Source: Photobacterium swingsii
Lineage (GTDB): Bacteria; Pseudomonadota; Gammaproteobacteria; Enterobacterales; Vibrionaceae
DNA length: 64,000 nucleotides
Assembly (NCBI RefSeq): GCF_024346715.1
Contig: NZ_AP024852.1
Location: 1,240,001 to 1,304,000, forward strand
Reading direction: 5' to 3'
In this document: positions 18,661 to 27,588 of the stretch, in pieces
Numbering within the stretch: the first letter of the stretch is position 1
Layout of the letters: each line of letters opens with the position of its first letter
Notes under the pieces: generated by a model
What the model was told of the DNA's origin: nothing
Database searches by the model: none
Seen by the model: the letters and a program-made list of their open reading frames with translations, nothing else
Position numbers and translations under genes: made by a program

Positions 18661-19863
18661 ATGCCTAGCTCCTCCTCTTTACTTCAACAGCTTGATTTTG
18701 CGTTATCAAGTACGCGTGCGTTTTGGCAATTTATGCCGTTTGCTGAAACACAATTGGCTTGGCAGCAATCTCACCCTGAGTTATGCCAGTGGCTAATGTC
18801 GCTCACGGATGAACAAATAGAGGCGCTGACACAAGATACTACCGCTTTGGCAGATGCACTGTCGCCTTGGATCCCTCAAGCACATCAATTGCTTACTTTA
18901 TCTGAAACCCAGCCTTTAACGACTAGAGCTACAACAGCTTTGCCGAAAGGGCTTGATGTTGGTATCCCTGGCCGTAAATGGACACAAATTACTGCGTTTA
19001 ATGCTGCATTACCGCAACACAATTTACCTTGGCTAGAATGGTGTGCGGGCAAAGGGCACCTTGGACGGGTATTGGCTGCATCACATCAAACACCTGTAGT
19101 GAGCTTAGAGTGGCAAGAGCAACTTTGTCGTGACGGTGAAGCTGCCGTTAATCAACTTGGTTTGCCTATCACATTCGTTCAAGGGGATGCTTTCTCTTGT
19201 GACAGCGATCAATATATCAAGTCTGAACAACACGCAGTTGCGCTCCATGCATGTGGTGATTTGCACGTATCCTTGTTACAACGTGTAGCGAATAAACAAG
19301 GCCGCGCCGTGAGCATTTCGCCATGCTGTTACCACCTGATCCGTGATACCGAGTACCAGCCATTATCACAGATAAGCAAGTGTAGTGAGATTCGGTTAGC
19401 CAAGCATGATCTACGCTTACCACTGCAAGAAACGGTGACGGCAGGTCAACGCGTAAGACGCCAACGCTTTGTTGAAGTGAGCTTTCGATTAGGGTTTGAT
19501 GCATTACAACGTCATATATCAGGGTCTAACGTTTATTTACCTGTTCCTAATATTCAAAAAGCCTTATTAAATGAAGGCTTTGCTGCGTTTTGTTTATGGG
19601 CTGCAGAAAAGAAAGGGCTGGTATTACCCAATGAGATTGATTTTTCCCATTGGCAGGCTGAAGGTGAGCAGCGTTACGCACTGGTGGAGCGTATGGAGCT
19701 AGTACGTCAACTATTTCGTCGTCCTCTTGAAATGTGGCTGGTGTATGACCGAGCATGTTTCATGGAGGAGTCTGGGTATCAGGTTACGATAGGAACCTTT
19801 TGTGACAAGCCAACAACGCCTCGGAATATCCTAATTCACGCAGAGTTTATGCCCACGACTTGA
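18661..19863 (+). CDS. SAM-dependent methyltransferase of the Methyltransf_32-like group
   Basis: The 400-residue protein has an N-terminal helical region, then a class I methyltransferase core: WLEWCAGKGHLGRVLA (SAM-binding motif I, about residues 121-136), VVSLEWQEQLCRDGE, FVQGDAF and ALHACGDLHVSLL, with a Cys pair in SISPCCYHLI. The HACGDLH and CCYH motifs resemble eukaryotic GSTCD/METTL25-type methyltransferases. The substrate is unknown. The ATG at 18661 is the first with the family's N-terminus, but no strong ribosome site is obvious. It is convergent with the exporter gene, with only 10 bp between them. Confidence 0.8.
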   Translation: MPSSSSLLQQLDFALSSTRAFWQFMPFAETQLAWQQSHPELCQWLMSLTDEQIEALTQDTTALADALSPWIPQAHQLLTLSETQPLTTRATTALPKGLDVGIPGRKWTQITAFNAALPQHNLPWLEWCAGKGHLGRVLAASHQTPVVSLEWQEQLCRDGEAAVNQLGLPITFVQGDAFSCDSDQYIKSEQHAVALHACGDLHVSLLQRVANKQGRAVSISPCCYHLIRDTEYQPLSQISKCSEIRLAKHDLRLPLQETVTAGQRVRRQRFVEVSFRLGFDALQRHISGSNVYLPVPNIQKALLNEGFAAFCLWAAEKKGLVLPNEIDFSHWQAEGEQRYALVERMELVRQLFRRPLEMWLVYDRACFMEESGYQVTIGTFCDKPTTPRNILIHAEFMPTT

Positions 19864-19873
19864 GCTAGGGAGG

Positions 19874-20584
19874 CTAGAGCGCAGCGTAAATAGCGACAAT
19901 ACCTGAGACAGAGCACATGACGAGTGAGATTACTCGAATTGTTTTTTTATCAATATGCTCCACCGTTTTCATTGCTAGCTTATAGCCAAGATAAGACATA
20001 GGAATGAGAGGTAGAGAAAGGTAAAGGTGTTTGATTCCCATATGTCCAACTGGCACCTGAACCATGAGTGACAGTAGGCTGCTAACGACGAAAAAGGCCG
20101 ATAAGTTCGCGCGAATGTGATTTGCTTCTTGGTGTTGAAGTAATAGTGCCATTGGCGGCCCACCAATGCCTGAACTTGTGCCAAATAGGCCTGAGAAGAA
20201 CCCGGCAATCACAAGGCGAGGATCTGTCGGCTGGATACGCAGCGGTAGCAGACTGATAATAACCGCAAACAAAACAATCCCCCCAATCCACAATGACAAG
20301 GTCTGTGGCTCGACATAAAAGAGCATGGCTCCGCCAGCAATAGAGCCCGGAACACGGCCGATAAATGCCATCCATAGCCCTTTCATAGAAATGTTAGCTT
20401 TGTACTTATAAGCGTTAATAAGTGATAAAAACAATGCGGTTAGGCAAATAGGTGCTGGTACATAGTCGGGGGAAATTTGAAACAGAATAGGGGCGGTAAT
20501 AATAGCAAGCCCAAACCCGATAGAGCTTTGTACATAGGAGCCAATGAAAATCATCAGCATAGCCAGTAATAGTCCTAAATCCAT
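19874..20584 (-). CDS. TauE/SafE-family sulfite/organic anion exporter
   Basis: The 236-residue integral membrane protein has about seven or eight hydrophobic helices and the two family repeats: FIGSYVQSSIGFGLAIITAPIL at the start and GFFSGLFGTSSGIGGPPMALLL midway. The family exports sulfite, sulfoacetate or similar anions. Proximity to cysB hints at sulfur metabolism, but it is convergent with the intervening methyltransferase and not in a cysB operon, so the substrate is left open. Confidence 0.87.
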   Translation of the reverse strand: MDLGLLLAMLMIFIGSYVQSSIGFGLAIITAPILFQISPDYVPAPICLTALFLSLINAYKYKANISMKGLWMAFIGRVPGSIAGGAMLFYVEPQTLSLWIGGIVLFAVIISLLPLRIQPTDPRLVIAGFFSGLFGTSSGIGGPPMALLLQHQEANHIRANLSAFFVVSSLLSLMVQVPVGHMGIKHLYLSLPLIPMSYLGYKLAMKTVEHIDKKTIRVISLVMCSVSGIVAIYAAL

Positions 20585-20684
20585 TGCCTATTCCTTCCGC
20601 ACACTGCCATTCCATCATGATAATAGGGGGACTATTATTCGTGTTATTCTGGCAATAACGTTATCGATGACAGAGCGAATTAAA

Positions 20685-20716
20685 GATAAAGGCCCATGCT
20701 GAGCCTTTATCGTATT
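20685..20716 (-). terminator. Probable terminator of the GGDEF-EAL gene
   Basis: GATAAAGGC (20685-20693) pairs with GCCTTTATC (20703-20711) over a nine-base loop. On the minus strand it is followed by TTTAATT, 36 bp after the stop of the GGDEF-EAL gene. Confidence 0.65.
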
Positions 20717-20746
20717 CACGTTTTCATGCATAACGCGAGTTGTTGA

Positions 20747-22720
20747 TCAGTGAGTCACTCGTCTCGCTGGTACGCTATTGAGTAGATTGAAGTCGCGCGC
20801 TTCAAGCTCATGTGATGGCATAGGCTTACCTAAGTAGTAACCTTGGCAGTAGTCGAAGTTACAATTTTGTAGGTATTCAAGCTGAGATATCGTTTCAACA
20901 CCTTCTGCAACAACCTTTAAGTCTAACTTTTCACATATGGCCTGTGTTGCTTCAATAATGGCTTGGCTACCTTTATGCTCACCTTGCACAAAGCTGCGAT
21001 CAAGCTTAACTGTACTGATTGGTAAATCTTGTAGCTGTGATAGTGAGGAATACCCTGTACCGAAATCATCAAGGTGCAGTTCTATCCCCAAGGCATCAAG
21101 ATCTTCCAGACATTGTTTTGCTTCATCATATTCTTGTAGCATGGTCGACTCAGTCAACTCCAACGCTAAAGAAGACGGTTCAAGTTGGTATTGTTCTAAA
21201 AGTTCTGCCACGTTGCCTGCAAGACTTGCTTGAAGCTGCGCACGAGACAAGTTGACACTAATAATGAACTTACGTTGGTACTTGTTTTGCCATGTTGCTA
21301 ACTGTTTACAGGCTGTTTCAAGGATCCATCGCCCCATAGGTACAATTTGACCGGTTTCTTCTGCTAGAGGAATAAATTCTGCTGGAGAAACTTGCCCTAA
21401 TTCTTCGTCATGCCACCGCACTAAGGCCTCAAAGCCTTTAAGTTGCCGACTTTTTAAATCGACAATTGGTTGGTAATACAACTCAAAGGCTTCTTCTTCC
21501 ATTGCTACGGTTAAGTGATGGCGTAGCGTCATTTTACGGTATAAGGCATCAGCCATTTCAGGTGAGAAATGATGGCTGCGGTTACGCCCCCGAAGTTTTG
21601 CGCGATGCATTGCCATATCCGCTTGCGTTACCAAGGTTTCAATATCAATGGCATCGTCAGGGTAATGGGTAATACCAATACTGCAGCCAATCGATAGCTC
21701 ACCCACTTCCTTTAGGTGGAATGGGCGATTGAGCACGGCAATTAATTCTTTGGCAAACAGACTGCTATCAGCAATGTAACGACGTTCGATCTGAATGATA
21801 AATTCGTCACCACCAAAACGCGCTAATAAGCCTTTTTGTTGCAGTGTGTCGTTAAGGCGAATCGCAATCGCGCGCAGCAGTTTGTCGCCAATGGCATGAC
21901 CATAGGTATCGTTGACCAGTTTGAATCCATCAATGTCTAAAAAGAGCAAGCTATAAGGTTGGCGATCATGATGGGATTTCTTAATGGCATTGGTAATACC
22001 GCGGCGATTTAATAGCCCTGTGAGAAAATCGTGTTCAGCGTTGTATTTGGCTTTACGTAATTTTTCTTTTTCAGGGCTGATATTGGTGAGATGCAACAAG
22101 AGTTGTTGCTTGTCTTGCAGCCATTTGCCCTCAATATCAAACCAAAGATGCTGTTTACCTGTCCAACAGAGCTTTTGTCGATGAATAACACTGTTTGCTC
22201 TTGCTTCTGTTAGCCAAGTCTCTGCCAATTGACGGTCGCCTAAAAAGTGCGCTAAATCTTGCAGCAAAGAACCGAACTCATGTGTATAGACATCATTGGC
22301 GCTGATTAAGCTGCCTTGGCACTCAAACAGCAAAGCAAGGTTGGAGCATTCGGCAAAGGCAAGTTCACGGCGCAGTGTCGATTCATCAGCAATAACTTCG
22401 ACCAGCATTGCCATTCTGCCATCGTCTAAAGTGAAGCCAGAGAAGCAACACAATGCCTTCTTTTGTTTTTGCTTAGGATTGAAGTTCCACCAAGTCTTTA
22501 TATGCTCACCACGTTGAAAATACTGTTGGTATTCCTCAAGGATGGCATGGACGGCTTGTGACATATCTTTGGCTAAGTCACGGGAAACTAATTCCTCGGT
22601 TGACGAGGATTCCCATAATGGTAGTGAAGCCTGATTGGCCCAAATAATACGTTTGTGATCTATGTCGAATACCCACACAGGGGATTGAAGGCGATCAAAA
22701 AGAGAAAAGTGTTGGCTCAT
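20747..22720 (-). CDS. PAS-GGDEF-EAL cyclic di-GMP protein
   Basis: The 657-residue cytoplasmic protein has an N-terminal PAS-like domain (about 8-110, with PVWVFDIDHKRIIWANQASL), a second PAS-like region (about 115-215), GGDEF (GGDEF at 303-307) and EAL (EALVRW at 431-436). The EAL domain retains DDFGTGYSSLSQL and AEGVET, so phosphodiesterase activity is likely. The GGDEF signature is intact, but the position of the RxxD inhibitory site reads QQKG, so feedback inhibition is probably lost or the domain acts as a GTP sensor. No membrane segment is seen. It is a single-gene unit. Confidence 0.9.
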   Translation of the reverse strand: MSQHFSLFDRLQSPVWVFDIDHKRIIWANQASLPLWESSSTEELVSRDLAKDMSQAVHAILEEYQQYFQRGEHIKTWWNFNPKQKQKKALCCFSGFTLDDGRMAMLVEVIADESTLRRELAFAECSNLALLFECQGSLISANDVYTHEFGSLLQDLAHFLGDRQLAETWLTEARANSVIHRQKLCWTGKQHLWFDIEGKWLQDKQQLLLHLTNISPEKEKLRKAKYNAEHDFLTGLLNRRGITNAIKKSHHDRQPYSLLFLDIDGFKLVNDTYGHAIGDKLLRAIAIRLNDTLQQKGLLARFGGDEFIIQIERRYIADSSLFAKELIAVLNRPFHLKEVGELSIGCSIGITHYPDDAIDIETLVTQADMAMHRAKLRGRNRSHHFSPEMADALYRKMTLRHHLTVAMEEEAFELYYQPIVDLKSRQLKGFEALVRWHDEELGQVSPAEFIPLAEETGQIVPMGRWILETACKQLATWQNKYQRKFIISVNLSRAQLQASLAGNVAELLEQYQLEPSSLALELTESTMLQEYDEAKQCLEDLDALGIELHLDDFGTGYSSLSQLQDLPISTVKLDRSFVQGEHKGSQAIIEATQAICEKLDLKVVAEGVETISQLEYLQNCNFDYCQGYYLGKPMPSHELEARDFNLLNSVPARRVTH

Positions 22721-23042
22721 TACCAGACTTTATAATTAGTATCAAAGAGTAAGGCCTTCAGATTAGCCCAAAATAACTATTAACAATATGAATTTTATAA
22801 GAAATCGTGATGCCTGTTCATTAATTACAATATGGATGAGGTTAATTTATTGATTTTTTGAAGAAATTAAAGTCGATAATGCGCCGAAAACGATTGTTTT
22901 CACCATAAAGGATTAAGGTGTTAATTAAATGCAATTTTATTATATCGCGCCAGTAAAAATGGGGATCTAGGCTATAAGGATGATAGGTTTTCTATTGAAA
23001 AGCCACTTTAGATAAACATGCCTAAAGTGGCTTTATAAGTTG
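22721..23042. terminator. tyrP terminator within the tyrP/GGDEF-EAL intergenic region (322 bp)
   Basis: The clear element is a perfect 12-bp inverted repeat, AAAGCCACTTTA (22999-23010) and TAAAGTGGCTTT (23023-23034), with a 12-base loop. It starts a few bases after the tyrP stop and is followed on the minus strand by TTTTCAAT, so it is read as the tyrP terminator. The rest is A+T rich and should hold the GGDEF-EAL promoter; I see no ORF. Confidence 0.75.
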
Positions 23043-24260
23043 TTATCCAACAGCGGGAATCACACCAGCCATTTGTAGGAATTGGGCACTAATAATGATA
23101 AAGCCACTTAAGGTAACGAGCGCAAGCGCTGGCTTGCCACCACGTACTTGGTACCCATCAGCGTATTCATTTGTTTCACCCTGTTTTTTTCGTTGTGCAC
23201 TTACCATAGCAACAGGCAAGAATAAGGCTAAAATCACCAAGGCAATTGCAGCGTAGCCAAGCGCCATGATAAAGCCTTGCGGGTAGAACAAAGCAAAGCA
23301 CAGTGGTGGAACAAAAGTGATGAGGGCGGTTTGAAGGCGACCTCCGGCTTTATCGCCACGGTTAAAGCTGTCGGATAGGAAATCAAACAACCCCAAACTC
23401 ACTCCTAGGAATGATGTTGCTAAAGCAAGGTCTGCAAAGATAGACACAGATTGGCTCACCATTGGATTATGCAACATATCACTAAGGCTACTGATAAACA
23501 TGCCCAAATTTGAGCTGCCCATAAGATCTGGCTGACTTAATACGCCTTGGCTAGCAATTTGCCACAAGATGTAGATTGTCAGTGGAACAGCAGAGCCAAT
23601 CACCATGACTTTACGCAGAGAGCGAATGTCGATACCAACGTAGCGAACAATTGAAGGGATACTGCCGTGGAAACCAAATGAAGTAAAGACAACTGGCAGT
23701 GCAGAAATGATCAATCCTTTCTCTAGTGGCATATTAATAAGGTGATCGCCTTGCACGTGAGGAACAAGTAAGCCGAGCATAGTCGCCAGTGCAACAATTT
23801 TTAAGCTAAATAGTATACGGTTGATCATATCAACCGAGTGGGTACCAATAGATACCACCGCAGCAATAACGACAGTAAAGCCAATTGTACCAACTTGCGG
23901 TGCAACATCGAGATCAAACCAATGCACAAGTTTGTCGTTCATTTGTGCACCACCACCAGCAATGTATGCGGCACACAGTGCGTAAAACAGAAATAGCATG
24001 GCAAAGCTAGCAATTACTTGTCCTTTACGACCCAGTAGGTCTCGAGCAAGCGTATGTAACGTTGCGTTTGGACTCGCGTATTGATGCACTTCTAACATTA
24101 ATAGCGCGGTGTAGGTCATTAGAGCCCAAATACCCACCATAATCATAATTGCGGTAGAAAACCCTAGTCCGGCAGATGCGAGCGGAAGGGCAAGCATACC
24201 TGCGCCGATCGTGGTACCAGCAATAATTAACATGCTGCCAAAGGTCTTATTCATCGTCAT
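23043..24260 (-). CDS. tyrP: Tyrosine-specific permease (HAAAP family)
   Basis: The 405-residue transporter has about eleven membrane helices and opens [32 protein letters not shown], very close to E. coli TyrP ([24 protein letters not shown]). TyrP imports tyrosine with protons. The closely related Mtr (tryptophan) and TnaB are alternatives; the N-terminal match and a TyrR box upstream favour TyrP. Two ATGs, at 24260 and 24254, are both possible, and a GGGAG lies about 10 bp before the first. The predicted promoter leaves a 5' leader of roughly 250 nt. Confidence 0.88.
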   Translation of the reverse strand: [405 protein letters not shown]

Positions 24261-24481
24261 TTGAGGGTCGCTCCCGAAAGTATTCTATTTTGATTTGGCC
24301 TCGTTATCTTTACCAAATCAGTAGGTTGTCACGATTTTTGCTATATCGTGATAGCTTTAGGGTGGCCACAGTAGGTGTGTAATTTAATCTTTACGCTCTA
24401 AGTGCTACTGCGGCTAGCGATAATAGGTTGGCTGATGGTGTGTTATCACAGTTTTGACTCTTTCATTGCTATTATTATTGG

Positions 24482-24504
24482 TATTCCAGTGTTTGACTGG
24501 AATA
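24482..24504 (-). promoter_or_regulatory. Inverted repeat at the 5' end of the predicted tyrP leader
   Basis: TATTCCAGT (24482-24490), spacer GTTTG, ACTGGAATA (24496-24504): a perfect 9-bp inverted repeat. By the promoter placed above it would begin about nine bases into the tyrP transcript, as a 5' stem-loop, or serve as an operator. A second, 7-bp inverted repeat (TCACGAT/ATCGTGA, 24329-24351) lies further along the leader. No ORF with a ribosome site is visible in the rest of this 537-bp region. Confidence 0.5.
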
Positions 24505-24519
24505 TCTTGGTTGAAAGCT

Positions 24520-24581
24520 ACCTTAAAGCTAGTGAGCTAGACTGTCAACGGTGAATTACTTTATGTAAATCTAAGTTTACA
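24520..24581 (-). promoter_or_regulatory. tyrP promoter with consensus TyrR box
   Basis: At 24564-24581 the sequence TGTAAATCTAAGTTTACA is a perfect match to the TyrR strong-box consensus TGTAAA-N6-TTTACA. On the minus strand a TTGACA -35 (24548-24543) follows 15 bp downstream, with a 17-bp spacer and a weak -10 TAAGGT (24525-24520). A box just upstream of the -35 is suited to TyrR control; in E. coli tyrP is activated with phenylalanine and repressed with tyrosine. The promoter assignment is inference. tyrR itself is at the right end of this window. Confidence 0.8.
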
Positions 24582-24797
24582 CTCTGTATTGAGAGGAGCG
24601 GGTTTTATTGAAGGCTTAATTTGCTGAGCCACAATCATTTAAAGAATGTTAGCGAGTGCGCAGGATTGATTGTTTATCAGTGAGTTAAGGCGTAGGCATA
24701 GGAGGCAGAGCAAGCTAATATACTTAGTAACGACGAACAATGTGTGGAGTTGTTTGTTCTGTTGGTTTAGTAAATACATAAGCATAAAGGTGAACCA

Positions 24798-26021
24798 ATG
24801 CTACAAATTGCAATGATCAGTACAGGGGAAGAGGTATTGCATGGCGACATTGTCGATACCAATGCTGCTTGGCTTTCACGCCTGTTTTTCGAACAAGGCT
24901 TTGCGATGACGCGGCGCACAACCGTGGGGGATCAGTTAGAAATTCTAGCGGAAGAATTAGTGAATGCGAGCCTACGTAACGACATTGTGATTGTGAACGG
25001 TGGACTTGGCCCTACAACCGATGATCTAACCGCACAAGCAGCAGCGGTTGCTGGTGACCTAGGTTTGGAGCAATCGGATTACTGGGTTGAACAAATGTTA
25101 CTGAAGTACCAGAAACTCGGACGTGACATGCCAAAAACGAACCTTAAGCAAGCCATGTTGCCAGAAGGGGCTGAACTGCTTGAAAACCCTGTCGGTACGG
25201 CATGTGGTTTCGCTATGAAGTTGAACAAGGCAACGCTATATTTCACACCGGGCGTACCCAGTGAATTCAAAAAAATGGTCCACGATGAAATTTTGCCAAG
25301 GATGAAGCGGCAACACCCTGAGAGTAGCGCGCTACGTTGTCATCGCTTTTATACCTTTGGTTTATCTGAATCAGGTATTGGTGAGAGTTTGACTGCATTG
25401 AATTTACCAGAGGGCTGTGAGATTGGTTATCGCTCGTCATTGCCGTTTATAGAAGTTAAATTGTTTGCGGACAAGGCACATCAATATGCGCAGCAGTTTC
25501 ATCAACAGATGATCGAGGTCTTAGCGGATCATGTTGTATCTATTGAGCAATCGCTGATAGAGAATATTGGACAGCGCTTAGCGGCTGATAATTTGACGCT
25601 CACAGTGGCTGAGCAGTTTACCAGTGGCTATGTCACCAATTGGATGCAAGATACGCCGGAGTCTCGTGCTCAGTGCCAACAGGGCTGGATCCTAGCTGGG
25701 CAAGCTGATGAGAGTAATAGCGATCAGCTCGCGGCTGCCTTGGCGATGGCATCTGCTGCACGTGAACGTAGCCAAACGAACGTCGCTTTGGCCTCAGGTA
25801 TGTGCATTGATGGTTGTGTGGCTGTTGCTCTGGCGACCCCACAAGGTGACTGGGCACAAACCGTCAAAACCAAGCGAGAGTATGGTCATAATGCACATCG
25901 CACTATGATTGCGACTGTGATGTTAGACATGCTGCGCCGTTGGCTAGAGCATAAAGATGTTCTGGGTGAATATGGCTCGTTAGAGCGGACAGGTGAGATA
26001 TTTCTTGCGGCGCATCACTAG
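24798..26021 (+). CDS. CinA-family protein (YfaY-like) with degenerate C-terminal domain
   Basis: The 407-residue protein has an N-terminal MoCF-like/CinA domain (MLQIAMISTGEEVLHGDIVDTNAAWLS, IVNGGLGPTTDDLTAQAAA, ENPVGTACGF, FTPGVPSEF). The C-terminal domain, which in active CinA is an NMN deamidase with an AESCTGG-type motif, here reads VAEQFTSGYVTNWM, so key residues are altered and deamidase activity is doubtful. E. coli YfaY has the same composition and is encoded near nrdAB; this gene is likewise next to yfaE-nrdBA, in convergent orientation. Confidence 0.88.
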   Translation: MLQIAMISTGEEVLHGDIVDTNAAWLSRLFFEQGFAMTRRTTVGDQLEILAEELVNASLRNDIVIVNGGLGPTTDDLTAQAAAVAGDLGLEQSDYWVEQMLLKYQKLGRDMPKTNLKQAMLPEGAELLENPVGTACGFAMKLNKATLYFTPGVPSEFKKMVHDEILPRMKRQHPESSALRCHRFYTFGLSESGIGESLTALNLPEGCEIGYRSSLPFIEVKLFADKAHQYAQQFHQQMIEVLADHVVSIEQSLIENIGQRLAADNLTLTVAEQFTSGYVTNWMQDTPESRAQCQQGWILAGQADESNSDQLAAALAMASAARERSQTNVALASGMCIDGCVAVALATPQGDWAQTVKTKREYGHNAHRTMIATVMLDMLRRWLEHKDVLGEYGSLERTGEIFLAAHH

Positions 26022-26096
26022 TAGCTAGGATTTGTGTGGATGAGTCAGTGGTGAAGGAGTGCTGCTACGGAGGTTAAGGAAAGGACAGCTTAACGA

Positions 26097-26129
26097 AATA
26101 GCTAACGCTGCAAAGCAATGTTAGCTATT
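26097..26129 (-). terminator. Hairpin overlapping the yfaE stop codon
   Basis: AATAGCTAAC (26097-26106) and GTTAGCTATT (26120-26129) form a perfect 10-bp stem with a 13-base loop. The yfaE stop codon (26121-26123) is inside one arm. The minus-strand flank ATTTCGTT is only moderately T-rich, so it is a probable terminator of the nrdAB-yfaE operon. Confidence 0.6.
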
Positions 26130-26414
26130 GGAGGCTTCAGCGAGTGTTTGTGGCACAACGTGATAATCGAATTCAATATTGATGTCTGATTTAGGCACAG
26201 AGCAACAACTCAGAATTTCGTTCTGACCAACAAATGCCATCGAATCCTGCTGATCGACTGCACCCGTTTGTAATTTGCAGCGACAAGCACCACACATACC
26301 ATTGCGGCATTGGTACTCTGGCTGAATGCCAACTTTTTCAAGCTGGACGAGCAAAGGCTCACGACTATTGCCGTGAACCTTAATGCCGTTAACCGTAATG
26401 GTTAATTGACTCAT
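26121..26414 (-). CDS. yfaE: 2Fe-2S ferredoxin YfaE for ribonucleotide reductase cofactor maintenance
   Basis: The 97-residue plant-type ferredoxin has cluster ligands in [13 protein letters not shown] (C-x4-C-x2-C) and the fourth cysteine in ILSCCSVP. E. coli YfaE supplies electrons to maintain the diferric-tyrosyl cofactor of NrdB. The start codon overlaps the nrdB stop by 4 bp, so it is translationally coupled to its partner. Length is slightly above the E. coli protein (84). Confidence 0.94.
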   Translation of the reverse strand: MSQLTITVNGIKVHGNSREPLLVQLEKVGIQPEYQCRNGMCGACRCKLQTGAVDQQDSMAFVGQNEILSCCSVPKSDINIEFDYHVVPQTLAEASNS

Positions 26415-27544
26415 AGTTCGAAGTCACCAAGATCGTCAGCGCTTACATCGTTATCGATCTGGCCAACAAGGTACGAACTGATTTCCGCTTCTTGTGGAGC
26501 AACCTGCACGTTATCAGATGATAGCCATGAGTTAATCCAAGGAATTGGGTTTTGACTTGCTTCTGGGTACGCCTGGCTTAAACCAACAGCACTCATACGC
26601 AAGTTAGTGATGTATTCTACGTATTGGCAAAGAATATCTTTGTTCAAACCAATCATAGAGCCATCTTTAAATAGGTATTCAGCCCAGTCTTTTTCTTGCT
26701 CAGCTGCATCGCGGAAAATGTCGAAACATTCTTGCTGACACTCTTTTGCAATCACTGCCATTTCAGGATCGTCTTGACCTGTACGTAGTAAGTTCAAGAT
26801 ATGCTGAGTACCAGTAAGGTGTAGTGCTTCATCACGTGCAATTAGCTTGATGATCTTTGCATTACCTTCCATCAGTTCACGTTCAGCAAATGCAAATGAA
26901 CAAGCAAAGCTCACGTAGAAACGGATTGCTTCTAGTGCGTTCACTGACATCATGCAAAGGTAAAGTGTTTTCTTGATTTCACGAAGGTTAACAACAACTT
27001 TCTCACCATTAACAACATGCGTACCTTCGCCTAGGCGGTGGTAGTTGCTGGTTTGGTTGATCAGGTTATCGTAGTACTTAGAGATATCGCCAGCACGCTT
27101 GATGATGTGCTCGTTATCTACGATGTCATCAAAAACAATTGACGGGTCTTTGACGATATTACGGATAATATGCGTGTAAGAACGTGAGTGAATTGTTTCA
27201 GAGAACGACCAAGTTTCAATCCAAGTCTCAAGCTCAGGAATAGAAACGATAGGGAGCAGCGCAACGTTAGGGCTACGACCTTGGATCGAATCAAGCAGCG
27301 TTTGATACTTCAAGTTGCTGATGAAAATGTGTTTTTCGTGCTCTGGCAGATTGTTGTAGTCAATACGATCGCCTGAGACATCCACTTCCTCAGGACGCCA
27401 GAAGAATGAAAGTTGCTTTTCGATCAGTTTTTCAAAAATTTCGAACTTTTGCTGATCGTAACGGGCAACATTGACTGGCTGACCGAAAAACATCGGTTCT
27501 TTAAGTTGATCGTTATTTGTTTGACAAAAAGTGCTGTATGCCAT
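26411..27544 (-). CDS. nrdB: Class Ia ribonucleotide reductase beta subunit
   Basis: The 377-codon radical subunit begins [25 protein letters not shown] and aligns with E. coli NrdB throughout. The di-iron and radical residues are seen in [17 protein letters not shown] (Glu, His and the radical Tyr) and [12 protein letters not shown] (Glu, His). It houses the diferric-tyrosyl cofactor for deoxyribonucleotide synthesis. The start at 27544 matches the family; the frame is open a further 12 codons without support. It lies between nrdA and yfaE in one operon. Confidence 0.97.
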   Translation of the reverse strand: MAYSTFCQTNNDQLKEPMFFGQPVNVARYDQQKFEIFEKLIEKQLSFFWRPEEVDVSGDRIDYNNLPEHEKHIFISNLKYQTLLDSIQGRSPNVALLPIVSIPELETWIETWSFSETIHSRSYTHIIRNIVKDPSIVFDDIVDNEHIIKRAGDISKYYDNLINQTSNYHRLGEGTHVVNGEKVVVNLREIKKTLYLCMMSVNALEAIRFYVSFACSFAFAERELMEGNAKIIKLIARDEALHLTGTQHILNLLRTGQDDPEMAVIAKECQQECFDIFRDAAEQEKDWAEYLFKDGSMIGLNKDILCQYVEYITNLRMSAVGLSQAYPEASQNPIPWINSWLSSDNVQVAPQEAEISSYLVGQIDNDVSADDLGDFEL

Positions 27545-27588
27545 GATTTCCTCGACATTAAAGGGAGCCGAAGCTCCCATTCAATTCT

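Noticed and set aside
24430..24460. Short ORF MKESKL in the tyrP leader as a leader peptide
   Set aside because: It is only six codons, has no Tyr or Phe codons, no ribosome site and no terminator after it.
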